Shown here: one piece after another, positions 54,329 through 64,000 of the stretch
Numbering within the stretch: the stretch's first letter is position 1
How the letters are laid out: each line of letters begins with the position of its first letter
NCBI GenBank assembly: GCA_934045075.1
Contig: OW203725.1
Coordinates: forward strand, 22,575,714-22,639,713
From: Yponomeuta sedellus
Taxonomy: Eukaryota; Arthropoda; Insecta; Lepidoptera; Yponomeutidae
Length of the DNA stretch: 64,000 nt
Reading direction: 5' to 3'
Made by a program: the position numbers and the translations under genes
The notes under the pieces: model-generated
What the model was told of the DNA's origin: nothing
Database searches by the model: none
What the model saw: only the letters and a program-made list of their open reading frames with translations

Positions 54329-54810
54329 CACAAGCGTTCGTGGCCTAGTGGTTGTGATAGTAACCGAGTGATTGGAATCAATCATTCAGGTTAAGTAACA
54401 ATAGGCGCTTGGCCCCCGTGGTGGAATATGGCCTAACCTTCCTGCGGTGCAGGAAGAGACCCGTGCCCAAGCAGTGGCGACATACAAGGGTTGATAACGA
54501 ACAGTAGGCGTGGTCAGGAGCTGGATGAGTGATCGTCCGGTGGCCACCGCTAGTGGCATTTTTCCGAGCGCTTCCGTGCTTCGCAAGGCACGTTAAGCCG
54601 TTGGCGCCGGTTGTCATGTGATGGCAGTCGTTAAGCCATGTCAGAGGCCTCATGGGCGGCTCGATAACTTCTGACAGTAAGGCCCGCCACTGTATTACCA
54701 TCGTCCACCAACCTGGACTGGGCCCCCGTGGTAGAGTATGGCCAAACCTTCCTGCGATGCAGAAAGAGACCCGTGCCCCAGTAGTGGGAATATACAAGGG
54801 CTTGATACCA
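54329..54810 (+). mobile_element. 5S-rRNA-derived SINE carrying a nested SINE 3' fragment
   Basis: The outer SINE starts GCGTTCGTGGCCTAGTGG at about 54333 and is interrupted after AACAATAGGCG. A 5'-truncated SINE 3' end (about 54412-54500, TTGGCCCCCGTGGTGG to GTTGATAACG) follows. The outer copy then resumes with AACAGTAGGCG and continues to 54810. The near-repeat of 11 bp at the junctions looks like a target duplication. Confidence 0.8.
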
Positions 54811-55130
54811 AGAATTCTCTCAAGATTACTCGATAAGCTCTAGTAGCTTCCAAAGCATGTCCAAATAAAATCTTCAAACGTGAGTATCAATAAGTAATTA
54901 CATGTAATGGTCCAATCGGACTCCAATTCATTTCTCAAGTCATTACGTTGTAATTTGCCTTTTGAGAGAAAAAACTACAGCAAAAAATAAATAATAGGAA
55001 GAACATGTGTGTTTTTTTGCCGCTTTGTTACTCGCGGTATAATAACCTTCAAAGTTACTTGCTGGAGTTTCCTCACATTTTTTTCAAATTATATATTATG
55101 TAGTCTTTATACAAACGTATTTTAGAAAAC
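54811..55130. other. No gene seen
   Basis: No recognised feature. Confidence 0.4.
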
Positions 55131-55280
55131 ATCGTGAGGAAACCCTAGAGTCTGGAGTGTTAACATACTTCGGCTAGAAATTGCCAATCCGCGACTGGCA
55201 CGCGTAGTAATTAAGCCCATACTGTCTCTTTGAAATAAGACCTGTGCCCAGCAGTGAGACTTTTATAGGATACATACAAA
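55131..55280 (+). mobile_element. tRNA-derived SINE (family A), 3' part
   Basis: ACATCGTGAGGAAACCCTAG, AAATTGCCAATCCGCGACTG, AATTAAGCCCATACTGTCTC and CCTGTGCCCAGCAGTGAGAC then TTTTATAGGATACAT. Confidence 0.7.
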
Positions 55281-55324
55281 ATAAAATAAATGTAAAATAA
55301 ATAAAAGTACTTATGAAAAAGGAC

Positions 55325-55414
55325 TTATGAAGCGTTGATGAAGCGAAGGTGATCTGTCAGGATTGTGGTAAGTGGCAGTCCCTGGTCTCTGCCTCTGGGA
55401 CATAGGCGTGAGGT
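55325..55414 (+). pseudogene. LINE ORF2 C-terminal end leading into TATG tail
   Basis: AGCGTTGATGAAGCGAAGGT, GATCTGTCAGGATTGTGGTA, AGTGGCAGTCCCTGGTCTCT and GCGTGAGGT match 6697-6785. The next bases are the (TATG)n array. Confidence 0.75.
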
Positions 55415-55821
55415 TATGTATGCATGTATGTATGTATGTATGTATGTATGTATGTATGTATGTATGTATGTATGTATGTATGTATGTATGTATGTATGTA
55501 TGTATGTATGTATGTATGTATGTATGTATGTATGTATGTATGTATGTATGTATGTATGTATGTATGTATGTATGTATGTATGTATGTATGTATGTATGTA
55601 TGTATGTATGTATGTATGTATGTATGTATGTATGTATGTATGTATGTATGTATGTATGTATGTATGTATGTATGTATGTATGTATGTATGTATGTATGTA
55701 TGTATGTATGTATGTATGTATGTATGTATGTATGTATGTATGTATGTATGTATGTATGTATGTGTGTGTGTGTGTGTGTGTGAGGGTGTGTGTGTATGGA
55801 TGGATGGATGTATGTATGTAG
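55415..55821. repeat. (TATG)n microsatellite, then (TG)n and (GGAT)n
   Basis: About 87 TATG units (to 55762), about 33 bp TG-rich, then GGAT/GTAT units. It grows directly from the LINE 3' end at 55414, so it is best explained as an expanded LINE tail. Confidence 0.95.
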
Positions 55822-56012
55822 GTACATACAAAATGTACTAGCTGATCTCACAAACGTTATTTTTCCATATTAATTACATAGTCTAAGACCTACCAAATAT
55901 ACACGAAACAGTATTGGTAAATCAGTTTCGGAGGAAATCAATAACAAACACTTTGACACGACATTTTCTATATTAGATTAATTTGGTAATTTTAAAAGCC
56001 GATGTATTTGAA

Positions 56013-56180
56013 CACAGAAACTCAGGTTTCCTCACGATGTTTTCCTTCACTTTTGGCAAGTGGTATTGCTACAGTAACTTTACAAATGTACATGACTTAG
56101 AAAGTAATTAAGCCTTAGACTATGTCTCTGAGAGAAGGCCTGTGCGCTGCAGTGGCACGTTTATAGGTTACATAAAAACC
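56013..56180. mobile_element. Rearranged family A SINE (inverted halves)
   Basis: 56013-56104 is the body on the minus strand (ACATCGTGAGGAAACCTGAG when reversed). 56104-56180 is the tail on the plus strand (AATTAAGCC, GCCTGTGCGCTGCAGTGGCA). The two meet tail-inward, so one half was inverted. Confidence 0.6.
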
Positions 56181-56278
56181 AAATATCTGGAACCTTCGCG
56201 GACGAAGTCGCAGGCACAGCTACTTTTAAATAAGAACATAGCTCCAACTCCTTTAAATCACACTTAGATTATTATCAC

Positions 56279-56633
56279 TTCACACTAATATTATAAAGGC
56301 GAAAGTTTGTGAGTGTGTATGTTTGTACGTTAGCGGCACTAATGGAAAACTGGCTAAGTGCGAGTCGGCTTTGTGCACTGAGGGTCCCGTACAAATTTGT
56401 AGGTATAGTTACTTACACATCACATCACAAAAATATTATAAAGGCGAAAGTTTGTGAGTGTGTATGTTTGTTACTTCTTCACCTCTAAATGACTTTGGCG
56501 ATTTTGATAAAACTTCGTATGGAGTTAGCTGACACCCTGGATAAACACACAGGCTACGTTTTACTGCGGGAAAATATCTTATTCCTTATGGGAAAATCGA
56601 TAAACCGCGGGTAACACCGCGGGGCACGGCTAG
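56279..56633 (+). mobile_element. Helitron with partial 5' duplicate and repeat X end between
   Basis: 56287-56326 and 56434-56473 both start AATATTATAAAGGCGAAAGT. Between them lies the reversed right end of repeat X (56345-56420) and an ACATC-rich bit. The complete Helitron (56434-56633) ends with hairpin CCGCGG (56605-56610)/CCGCGG (56617-56622) and GGCACGGCTAG before T. Confidence 0.75.
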
Positions 56634-56639
56634 TAAGTT

Positions 56640-57789
56640 ATAATCAAGAAACCCGATTGGTTATGGCCTTCATTCGGGAGCCCTTTGATAATAACACGAA
56701 TGAAGTTTATTAATTCTCTCTACTTACGTCATCCGACGGTCCATAAAGCTTATCTTCAATGTGCGAGTATAAATAGCGTGTACCGATTTTATTTCTTATT
56801 CTATAAATACAGGATGACATAAAATGCAGGGCAGATGCTATTAAGAAAAATAATAGTCTTTACGTCAGTGCCTATAAGGATTAAATTGGGTCCGGTATAA
56901 TAGAATGCAGACCCGTTTGTGAAGACTAGAAAAATAAGTTAAAATAGAGTTTGCATTATCGATGTATACAATGTGTATTTTGAAGCAACGCATAATCTTA
57001 AAAAAGTTTTTGTGTATTGATAATAATCTTTTTTTATTTTTCAGGCAGTTTAAAAATTTTACAAAATCGTGTGCGAAATAAAGTGGAGCGCACGCACAAT
57101 TTAACATTTTAAGAAATTGTTATGAAATGATTAGTTTTGGTAAAACTGGTCTGAGGGTTGATATGTTATAGAATTGCAAATATTCCAGATAGATTTTCCG
57201 TATCCTGTACCTAGTTTTGTGATTGGGTAAAGATATTTCAAAATTTATCATTTAAGAAATAAAAACTTTTTTCTTTTTTACTAAAAACTTCCTATAGGAA
57301 AACAACAAATTGAAATGTCTGCAATTTAATTTTGCATTAAAGCCTCTTCTTCTACTTTTTCTTTAGGCTAATGAGCGTCATAGCCTCATTTATTTAATGT
57401 TCTTTTATTTTATTACAGTAATTAAAGTATATGAGCGAGACAGCATAATCCTCGTAAGAACGGTTTTAAAAAAATATTTTTGTTTTTTTTCTATTAAAGG
57501 TTCAAGATTTTGTTAATTTCATGACACGTTGTATACAATATGCGTGCAGATTACCCACTCGTACAAAAAAATTGTTTGCGATCTATGCTCCGCTGCACAA
57601 AGCCTATTTGAAACCATTATTTTAAATTATTTTATGGGCCTTGATATATTGAAGGAAAGAATAATTGCAAAGAGGTGCAGATAATTTACCTCACAAGTGT
57701 ACGTATTAAGGCTTCTTTACGCCTAGCGTACTGTTTCGCTCGCTCAATTTAGCTTTTTTAATAAAGTATATTTCTGATAAATGTAAAGT
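56640..57789. other. No gene seen
   Basis: AT-rich. An 80-codon minus frame at 56865-57107 has no motif. A degraded RTE-like scrap may lie at 57345-57385. Confidence 0.4.
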
Positions 57790-58478
57790 ATAAAAAAAAA
57801 AAGTAAAAAATATTTATTTAAAATGACACAGTTAAATTACAAAATTTGATGCACAGAATGATTGTTCATGGTTTGATTAATTTAGGTTTCGATGACAGCC
57901 CCCAAACTAGGCAGGGCCTGTATCTTGGGGGCTCTTATCTTCGTTTATCATAATATATTAATTTAAACGACGACTATTAAAAGCACATCAAAGCGTACAA
58001 TGTATTACAAAATTATTAATAAAGCATGCACTAAAACTATAATTTACACTATTAGATCCATCTCATTAAGAGTTACAATTAATATACTATAGGAAATATA
58101 TACTGTGTTTACTTATACATATTAGATATTTTTACTAAAGAGCTTTTCGGTATCTTCATAACTGAGAGTCCTCAAAAATTTGGTGATATGTGTTTTGGCC
58201 GCAAAGTGAGTAAGTTTTACGAAATCACACTGGGTCATAAGTTTATTATAAAGAAAGGGGAAGATAAAAGGGGAGAAACGCTGGGCAAATGAAGTTTTAC
58301 AGACAGGGACCGGAATTTTTGGAATTCGTCTTGCACGTATTGAGTTTGGAGTGAAGGTTTTATGGGCTGTCAGTACCGCTTTACGTATGTAAAGCTGACG
58401 TACGCGTAATAGACCACTCTCTTCATAAAGTTTGTCAGTAGAGAAGCGGTAGGGCTTTTTAAACATGACCTTTAACAC
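57790..58478 (-). pseudogene. LINE ORF2 C-terminal remnant and 3' UTR
   Basis: Minus-strand frame 58478-58122 reads MLKVMFKKPYRFSTDKLYEE, SGLLRVRQLYIRKAVL and further. This is the KxxFKKP..Y..ST..LY.E.G.L.VRQLYI pattern of LINE ORF2 proteins after the reverse transcriptase domain. It ends at 58122, then comes a 3' UTR with TTAAATAAATATTTTTTAC near 57810. The RT core is absent. Intact over 118 codons but truncated. Confidence 0.7.
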
Positions 58479-59044
58479 TGACCGTGTATTCTGATTCTGA
58501 TGTATTCTGAGGGTTTAATTTTTAACAGGTAAAAATATTTAACAGTCTATAATTTTTATACATTGTAAAAGTGAATTATACTCTGATAAATGTCGTCTGA
58601 GAGTTTGATACATAAGAAAATTACTGTCATTCAAGACATATTTAGGGTTTCGTACGTTTGGTTTGTTGTCCCTCCGTGCGTCTATCTGTCAAGACCCTTT
58701 ATCTCGGAAATGCGTAGAGATATCGAAATGAAACCATATACTCAGGTCCATACGCCCTTGAAGTTGTGAAAAATTCAAACTTTTAAGCTATCGCAAAGAA
58801 CGTAAATTTCGGCACTAGAGGGAATCAAAATTTATAGGGTAAGTACCCTAGGGTAAGTCCCTTGAGTGACGATTCCTCGTTGACCTAGAATTATGAAATT
58901 TTTACAATTAATATTGTCTTAATTATAAATAGAGGGAAAATTCCGAAAACTGTATATTTGTACTCAAATCATAAGAAAATCGTCTTTGAAGTTTGGGTAA
59001 GGTTCGGAAAAAACTGCGAGACTCGATTCCTAAATTATCTATAA

Positions 59045-59255
59045 CTAGCTGTGCCCTGGGTTTTACCCGCTGTCTATCGATTTTCCCATGGGAATAATAT
59101 ATTTTCCCGCAGTGAAACGTAGACTATGTTTTAATCCAGGGTGTCAGCTAACTCATTACTAAATTTTGTTAATTTTGCTCCAGCCGTTTAGACTTGAAGA
59201 AGTAATAAACATTAAAGATACACACTAACTTTCGCCTTTATAATATTAGTGTGAA
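59045..59255 (-). mobile_element. Non-autonomous Helitron
   Basis: On the minus strand it starts CACTAATATTATAAAGGCGA, includes ACTTCTTCAAGTCTAAACGG and GAGTTAGCTGACACCCTGG, and ends GGGCACAGCTAG before T. Same family as 30440-30649. Confidence 0.8.
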
Positions 59256-59350
59256 GTGTGATGCGATATGATGATGTGATTTGATGTGATGTGATACAAT
59301 GTGATGCAATGTGACGTGATGTGATATGATGTGACGACGTGATGTGATAA
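59256..59350. repeat. Degenerate (GATGT)n array
   Basis: Imperfect GATGT/GATATGAT units over about 95 bp between the Helitron and repeat X. A shorter ACATC relic sits at the same place at 56420-56433. Confidence 0.75.
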
Positions 59351-59440
59351 AGTAAGTACCTATTTGTAGGTAGATACAAATTTGTACGGAACCAGTGCAC
59401 AAAACCGACTCGCGCGTGGCCAGTTTTTTCCATTAGTGGC

Positions 59441-59926
59441 GCTAGTGTTACTGCATGGAACCCCTTAAGAAACTGCGGTAAATAAAAGTCGATCTCACAA
59501 GGTGCTCGCGTTGTGGGCCATTATTTTAACATTATCCCGTGTAATTAAGGTTTTGAGACATTAAAATACACTTAGATTAAGGAAAAAAATATGCGCACAC
59601 ACCGAAGGCTCTAGCTGATAGGATAAAACGATGAGTTTTTTTAATATGTTCATTAAAGGATATGGCTTGTGGCTTTGACATTTTACTTGAATACTAATTG
59701 TTTTGTTATTGGATTGATAATAATAAAATTTATTGTTGTCACTGTTATTGTGAAGTCTCGAAGAAAAATAATATTTTAATCAGCCTCACGTTGGGACACT
59801 CGAATAACTTAAGGTCATCTTCAATTGATTTTAATTAAAAAAAAAACCGAATTAATTGTTTTGTTTTCTAGTTTTTGCTTAACTTTAATCGCTAATACAG
59901 AGCGGTATATTTTTTATGTTCATCGA
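59441..59926. other. No gene seen
   Basis: AT-rich DNA. Confidence 0.4.
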
Positions 59927-60259
59927 TATCAACTCTTGTATGTCCCCACTGCTGGGGCATGGGTCTCGTCCTGCATCGCAGGACGGATAGGCCGTACTCC
60001 ACCACGGGGGCCAAGTCCGGGTTGGTGGAGGATTGTAAGACAGTAGCGGGCCTTAAGGCCTCCGCCATGGCTTCACGACTGCCATTACATGGCAGCCGGC
60101 ACTAACGTCTTAACGTGCCTTGCGAAGCACGGAAGCGCTCGGAATAAATGCCACCAGCCGTAGTCACGGGACAGTCACCCATCTGCACCTGACCACGCCT
60201 GCTGTTGCTTAACTCAACTGATTGATTCCAATCACTCGGTTCGACTAGGCCACGAGCGC
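59927..60259 (-). mobile_element. 5S-rRNA-derived SINE with 7 bp TSD
   Basis: Minus strand from GCGCTCGTGGCCTAGTCGAA to AGAGTTGATATCGAT. TATGTTC lies just outside both ends (about 59917-59923, 60262-60268). About 30 bp around the TTATCAAGCCGCC block is deleted. Confidence 0.8.
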
Positions 60260-60280
60260 GGTATGTTCGTAGTATACTTA

Positions 60281-60598
60281 GTTAAGCAACAACAGGCGCG
60301 GTCAGGTACAGGATGGGTGAGCGTCCCGGGACTACCGCTAGTGGCATTTTTCCGAGCGCTTCCGTGCTTCGCAGGGCACTTTTAGCCGTTGGTGCCGGCT
60401 GTCATATAATGGCAGTCGTTAAGCCATGGCAGAGGCCTTATGGGCGGCTTGATAACTTCTGACAGTAAGGCCCGCCACGGTCTTACAATCCTCCACCAAC
60501 CCGGACTTGGCCCCCGTGGTGGAGTATGGCCTAACCTTCCTGTGGTGCAGGAAGAGACCCGTGCCCCAGCAGCGCGGACATACAAGGGTTGATAACGA
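60281..60598 (+). mobile_element. 5S-rRNA-derived SINE, head-truncated
   Basis: Begins at GTTAAGCAACAACAGGCGCG within the 5S box and runs to GGGTTGATAACG. It lies head-to-head with 59927-60259, about 20 bp apart. Confidence 0.85.
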
Positions 60599-60599
60599 T

Positions 60600-62149
60600 A
60601 GCGTCTAGTGCCTAGTCTTTTCAAAGGCCTTCCACAGGGTACACAGTTTACATATTTATTTGAAAAGATAGAACTTATTGTCTACCATCAAAACGGTCAA
60701 TGTAAAATATTATAAGACATTGCGACACTCGTCTACATTGCGTGTCGACACCAATATCGGTGGCTCCGACATTGACGTAAACGCAACCACGTCGATAGAC
60801 AGGATGCTTTCTTGGTGACCCGCCATTCAATACACCTAGATTGACGAATGGACAGCCAAAACGATAATTAGAAACAGTACAATTAGGAGGAGGATACATC
60901 GATGTGTGTAGAAATTGACAGGCATCCTGTTTCGTATATTTCCTCTTTTTCAATTGCTCAGAACTATGTTTTCATTAGTTTGTTTGGAAATATTTTAATT
61001 AGTTTCTGCACTACCTATTCCAAGTTTGTTTTCCTTGAGTGATATTTCAATTAATCAACTTGTCTTAGATGACGGTTTCAGTAGACGACCTGTGTTTGTG
61101 TATGTACGTATAATTAAGTAGAAAAAGTGCTTTTGTTCGCTGTATGGTGCAAACTGTACGAAGGAAAAACCACACTTTTTAGTGCGAGGTTAAAAACAAC
61201 AAAGCAATTTAAATTTATAATTGTGAGGCGCAGCGCAGAACCGTTGCATCTGTTTTATTCTTCATTCTTTTTAGTTCAATCGAGGTGCATTACTCGTATT
61301 ATTTATTGCAATTTCTTGCAAATTTATTCGAGTTAGTTACCGTCTTCTACTAGCCTACAATATACCAACACAAAAGTATTCTTAATTGGTTGTCAAGTCA
61401 CCCTTATACTGGGCCTAACATTATTTCAAAAATGGAATCTAATATTTTTTATTTTCATTATCCTGCAATGGACAAGCGCTCAGCCAGCCAGTAATAGGAC
61501 AACGGGCAGGGTTTTTTAAAAATAGAACGGGATCTAGTCCGGTTAATTTTTTACTCTTATTTTCTGCAAACAGGCATGCCAGTGTAAACAGCCAGTATAA
61601 ATCGAGTATCATCGACGTTAAATCTGCCTCCGGTTTACGAGAACACGGATTCCGGAGTAATTATCGGATTATTGGAAGGCAGGATTTGTTTTTTTTTTAA
61701 TGATTAAACTAGATGCCTATCCTGTGGCTTGCATCTGTTCGATAAAAACGAAGGGTTTCTGCAGAAGGTCCATGAAATCGTAAATGGCATCCCCGAGAAT
61801 CGTTGAGGCTGTAACATTTTATTATCACCGCGGATACGTGTATATTGATGGATAACGCAATAAAGCGAAACGTATTAACTCCATAAATTAGTCATAAATC
61901 TTGTTTGAATTCAATATTGCCATTTAAATTGCTGCAGGTAAATCATTCCTTGAGTATTGTTCCGAGCAAGGATTCTGAGAACGTCTGGGCGCGGGCAAAA
62001 ACCTCTTAATGATAATTTTAAGTAAAGTACGTACATCTATTTTTACTGCAAGCAATTATGAAGGCCACCCATGGAGATTTCTCGTTTTGATAGCAAACAA
62101 GATTATAATGCCACTCTTGTAATGATTTTTGAAATGTAATCAATGTTTG
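60600..62149. other. No recognisable gene
   Basis: Contains a 92-codon minus frame (60675-60953) and a 69-codon plus frame (61127-61336). Neither shows motifs I can name. Base composition is less AT-rich at 61600-61800, but no repeat is recognised. Confidence 0.4.
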
Positions 62150-62271
62150 AAAGTGTTCTATTTGTCCTTTTTCTTTTCTTGTATGCATGTAATATTTTTC
62201 CTTTATGTTTTATTTGATGTATATGTATGCCTATGTTATGTTTTAAAGTATTGTGCCGTTAAATAAATGTT

Positions 62272-62307
<36 letters not shown>
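62150..62307 (+). mobile_element. LINE 3' UTR with (TATC)n tail
   Basis: TTGTGCCGTTAAATAAATGT then TTTATCTATC..., with about nine TATC units (62272-62307). The AATAAATG(G/T)TT-(TATC)n junction parallels 39037-39340 on the minus strand. Confidence 0.65.
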
Positions 62308-62439
62308 TTTTTACAAAGTAGGACAGACCTTTGCGTATGAGCATGATTCGTTTTACAAGAAAAACATGTTTTTCGTCGATCTATACTTGAAACAGTCATT
62401 TTTATGATGTCCTTGAAATTCTATTACGATGATAAGACA

Positions 62440-62530
62440 TCATAAGAATATTCTTTATTGTACACTAGAACACATAATAGGAAACATGTAAACGGCGGCG
62501 GCATGATGCTGAGCGGAGACCAATTTGGTG
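62440..62530 (-). mobile_element. LINE 3' end fragment
   Basis: Minus strand: GCATCATGCCGCCGCCGTTT, then TGTACAATAAAGAATATTC. Resembles the end at 39665-39700. Confidence 0.5.
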
Positions 62531-63597
62531 CCAAACCTTACCCAACTGTGTTTTAAATTTGTATTGTTAGATATTAAGGTTTGAGTATCAAATACACAAT
62601 TTACTTACTTACTTAAAGATACAAAGTACAATTTATTGCTAAAAGCAATTTCAACAACAATGATGATGATAGTGGAGATATTTATTTCAATAAAAATACA
62701 GTAGTCATTTCTGCCAAATTCTATGACAGTTTGTTAGCAGATGCTATGGTTTTACAATTTATATTACTCTTAAATATTAGTTTCATACAAATACTAAAAA
62801 GATATTTGAAACTCCCTACACACTACCCTCTTGGATAAGGCGAAGTTATAAGAATATTATCGTATGAAATCTGGCGTTACTTTGCGTAAATCATTAATAG
62901 CATTGTTCAAGCGGAAGCAAGACACGAACACACCACCACCGACACCAATACTTGTGTGAAAAAATGCGCCCACAAGGGAGCCTGAGGATGCCTCGTGTTA
63001 GAAGCGAATCGCGTCGCGAAACTGCGACGTTGCCGAACTGTCAGCAATTTTAGTAATAATTAAGTTTGCCTGTTAAACAATTGAGATTAGGTTCGTTTGC
63101 CTATTTATCAAACCCGTTTAATATATAACTATGTATGAGTATCGCGAATCATTAAAAAATACCTATAATATCAGTCTATCAGCTTAATAGATAGTATAAC
63201 TGTTTTTTTCTAAAACAAATAAAAGTTGCAAGGGATTTTGCAGTACAACGAGTTAACTTTAACTAATCACTTTGTCTCGACTTAATAACTAATTCATAAC
63301 TTTAACCTCACTTAACTTATTCCTTGCGTTACATACTAGTAATGTATTTTTTAGTTGCAGCAAATGCGATAGTTTGGAATTCATACTAAATATAGGTCTA
63401 AAACTAGTTAAACAATGTGTTTTTGTTCGTGGCAACCAATTTTATTTTTTGCAAGCAAATGCGACCCCATCACAAGATTGACTTTGCGAAGTTTAAAGTG
63501 CACGTTATAGAAAATGGCGAAATTTTGGCGACGGTGCATTTTAGGTGCAGGTGCCTTAATCAAATTTAGTTATATAATTTTACGTTGTTAATTTGCT
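62531..63597. other. No gene seen
   Basis: AT-rich DNA without recognised features. Confidence 0.4.
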
Positions 63598-63858
63598 GTA
63601 TGGTGTCGGCATAGAGAATAGCACCAACCCAAATTCTTCCCGCGGGTGTCGTAAAAGGCGACTAAGGACACACACCGAAGGGTGGGCAGCAGCGCCCCCT
63701 GCAGCACAACTCCACTAAACTGCGATCCCCAACCCGCATGCCCAGCGTGGGGATTATGGGGATTACCCCCCAATAATGGCACAACCTTGCGCCATGGCGC
63801 TCATTGGGGGAGGGCTATGTCCAGCAGTGGACTAATATTGCCTGAAGAAGAAGAAGAA
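63598..63858 (+). mobile_element. Short RTE-tailed non-autonomous element, most complete copy
   Basis: Runs TGTATGGTGTCGGCATAGAG, GGGTGTCGTAAAAGGCGACT, AACCCGCATGCCCAGCGTGG, GCGCTCATTGGGGGAGGGCT, ATGTCCAGCAGTGGACTAAT, then CCTGAAGAAGAAGAAG. The last 60 bp match RTE ORF2 ends; the first 200 bp do not. The (GAA)n tail supports LINE-mediated mobility. Confidence 0.75.
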
Positions 63859-64000
63859 CTTGACATAAAAGAAAAACACAAACTTTGATGACGCAAAATA
63901 GTTTATGTATTACTTAATGACTGGCGAGGCTTACGCATAGTTTTATATGAAATGGGTCTATTCGCGATTATTGGTGAGGTAAATAATCGCGATTATATAT

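Larger units (their letters stand above)
58645..59440 (+). mobile_element. Repeat family X, split by a Helitron
   Basis: 58645-59040 matches 26450-27110 in order with gaps (GGTTTCGTACGTTTGG, CTGCGAGACTCGATTCCTAA). 59358-59432 matches the right end (ACAAATTTGTACGGAACC, GGCCAGTTTTTTCC). A minus-strand Helitron (59045-59255) and a GATGT-type array (59256-59350) lie between. Confidence 0.7.

Noticed and set aside
58122..58478. Stand-alone host gene of 118 codons
   Set aside because: The KKPYRFST..LY.ESGLLRVRQLYI pattern is the C-terminal region of LINE ORF2, and it is followed by a LINE-like 3' UTR.

Overview
The window looks like insect nuclear DNA, most probably from a moth or butterfly. It is AT-rich, has no operons, and is packed with repeats typical of lepidopteran genomes: RTE-type LINE 3' ends built around a CCCAGCAGTGGG core, tRNA-headed SINEs, Helitrons ending in CTAG, Penelope-like fragments, and long GTAT and GATA microsatellites. 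I found no convincing host protein gene, true tRNA gene or rRNA gene. It is best read as intergenic or long-intron sequence that has filled with transposable elements.

The centrepiece is 32789-38388, an apparently full-length non-LTR retrotransposon of the CR1/L2/Daphne-like group with two intact open frames. ORF1 (33351-34997) has coiled coils and an SGNH-esterase-like C-terminal domain whose catalytic positions appear substituted. ORF2 (34964-37822) carries a complete APE endonuclease and reverse transcriptase. ORF2 has no in-frame ATG ahead of its endonuclease motifs. The two frames overlap in -1 register, with a perfect X XXY YYZ heptamer (T TTA AAC, 34958-34964) followed by a predicted stem. 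Expression of ORF2 by programmed -1 frameshifting is the most interesting prediction here. The element sits inside a GATA array that appears to be the 3' tail of an older minus-strand LINE at 39037-39340.

Around it lies a mosaic. At least fifteen copies or fragments of a roughly 370 bp SINE have a head resembling 5S rRNA, several with target-site duplications. Several tRNA-headed SINE families occur, two copies with clear duplications (4920-5301, 31377-31779). An inverted-repeat family carries tRNA-like sequences in its arms (10147-10705, 49062-49812, plus single arms). RTE ORF2 C-termini (for example 6136-6210, 30033-30107, 41655-41950, 54227-54295) end in the same motif as the SINE tails, which suggests that RTE machinery moves these SINEs. 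Short derivatives join an apparently unrelated head to an RTE-like tail (14993, 28141, 40175, 63598).

DNA elements include a PIF/Harbinger MITE with 27 bp terminal repeats, TTA duplications and a remnant transposase N-terminus (28949-29569), other foldback MITEs (73-695, 20105-20245, 30139-30328, 46157-46322, 48805-48925) and Helitrons (30440-30649, 56434-56633, 59045-59255). A Penelope-like GIY-YIG remnant (21622-22060) and two more Penelope-type ends share a covarying hairpin. Several exact inverted repeats with spacers of 0-7 nt are scattered through the window. Stretches not listed individually are AT-rich sequence in which I see no gene.
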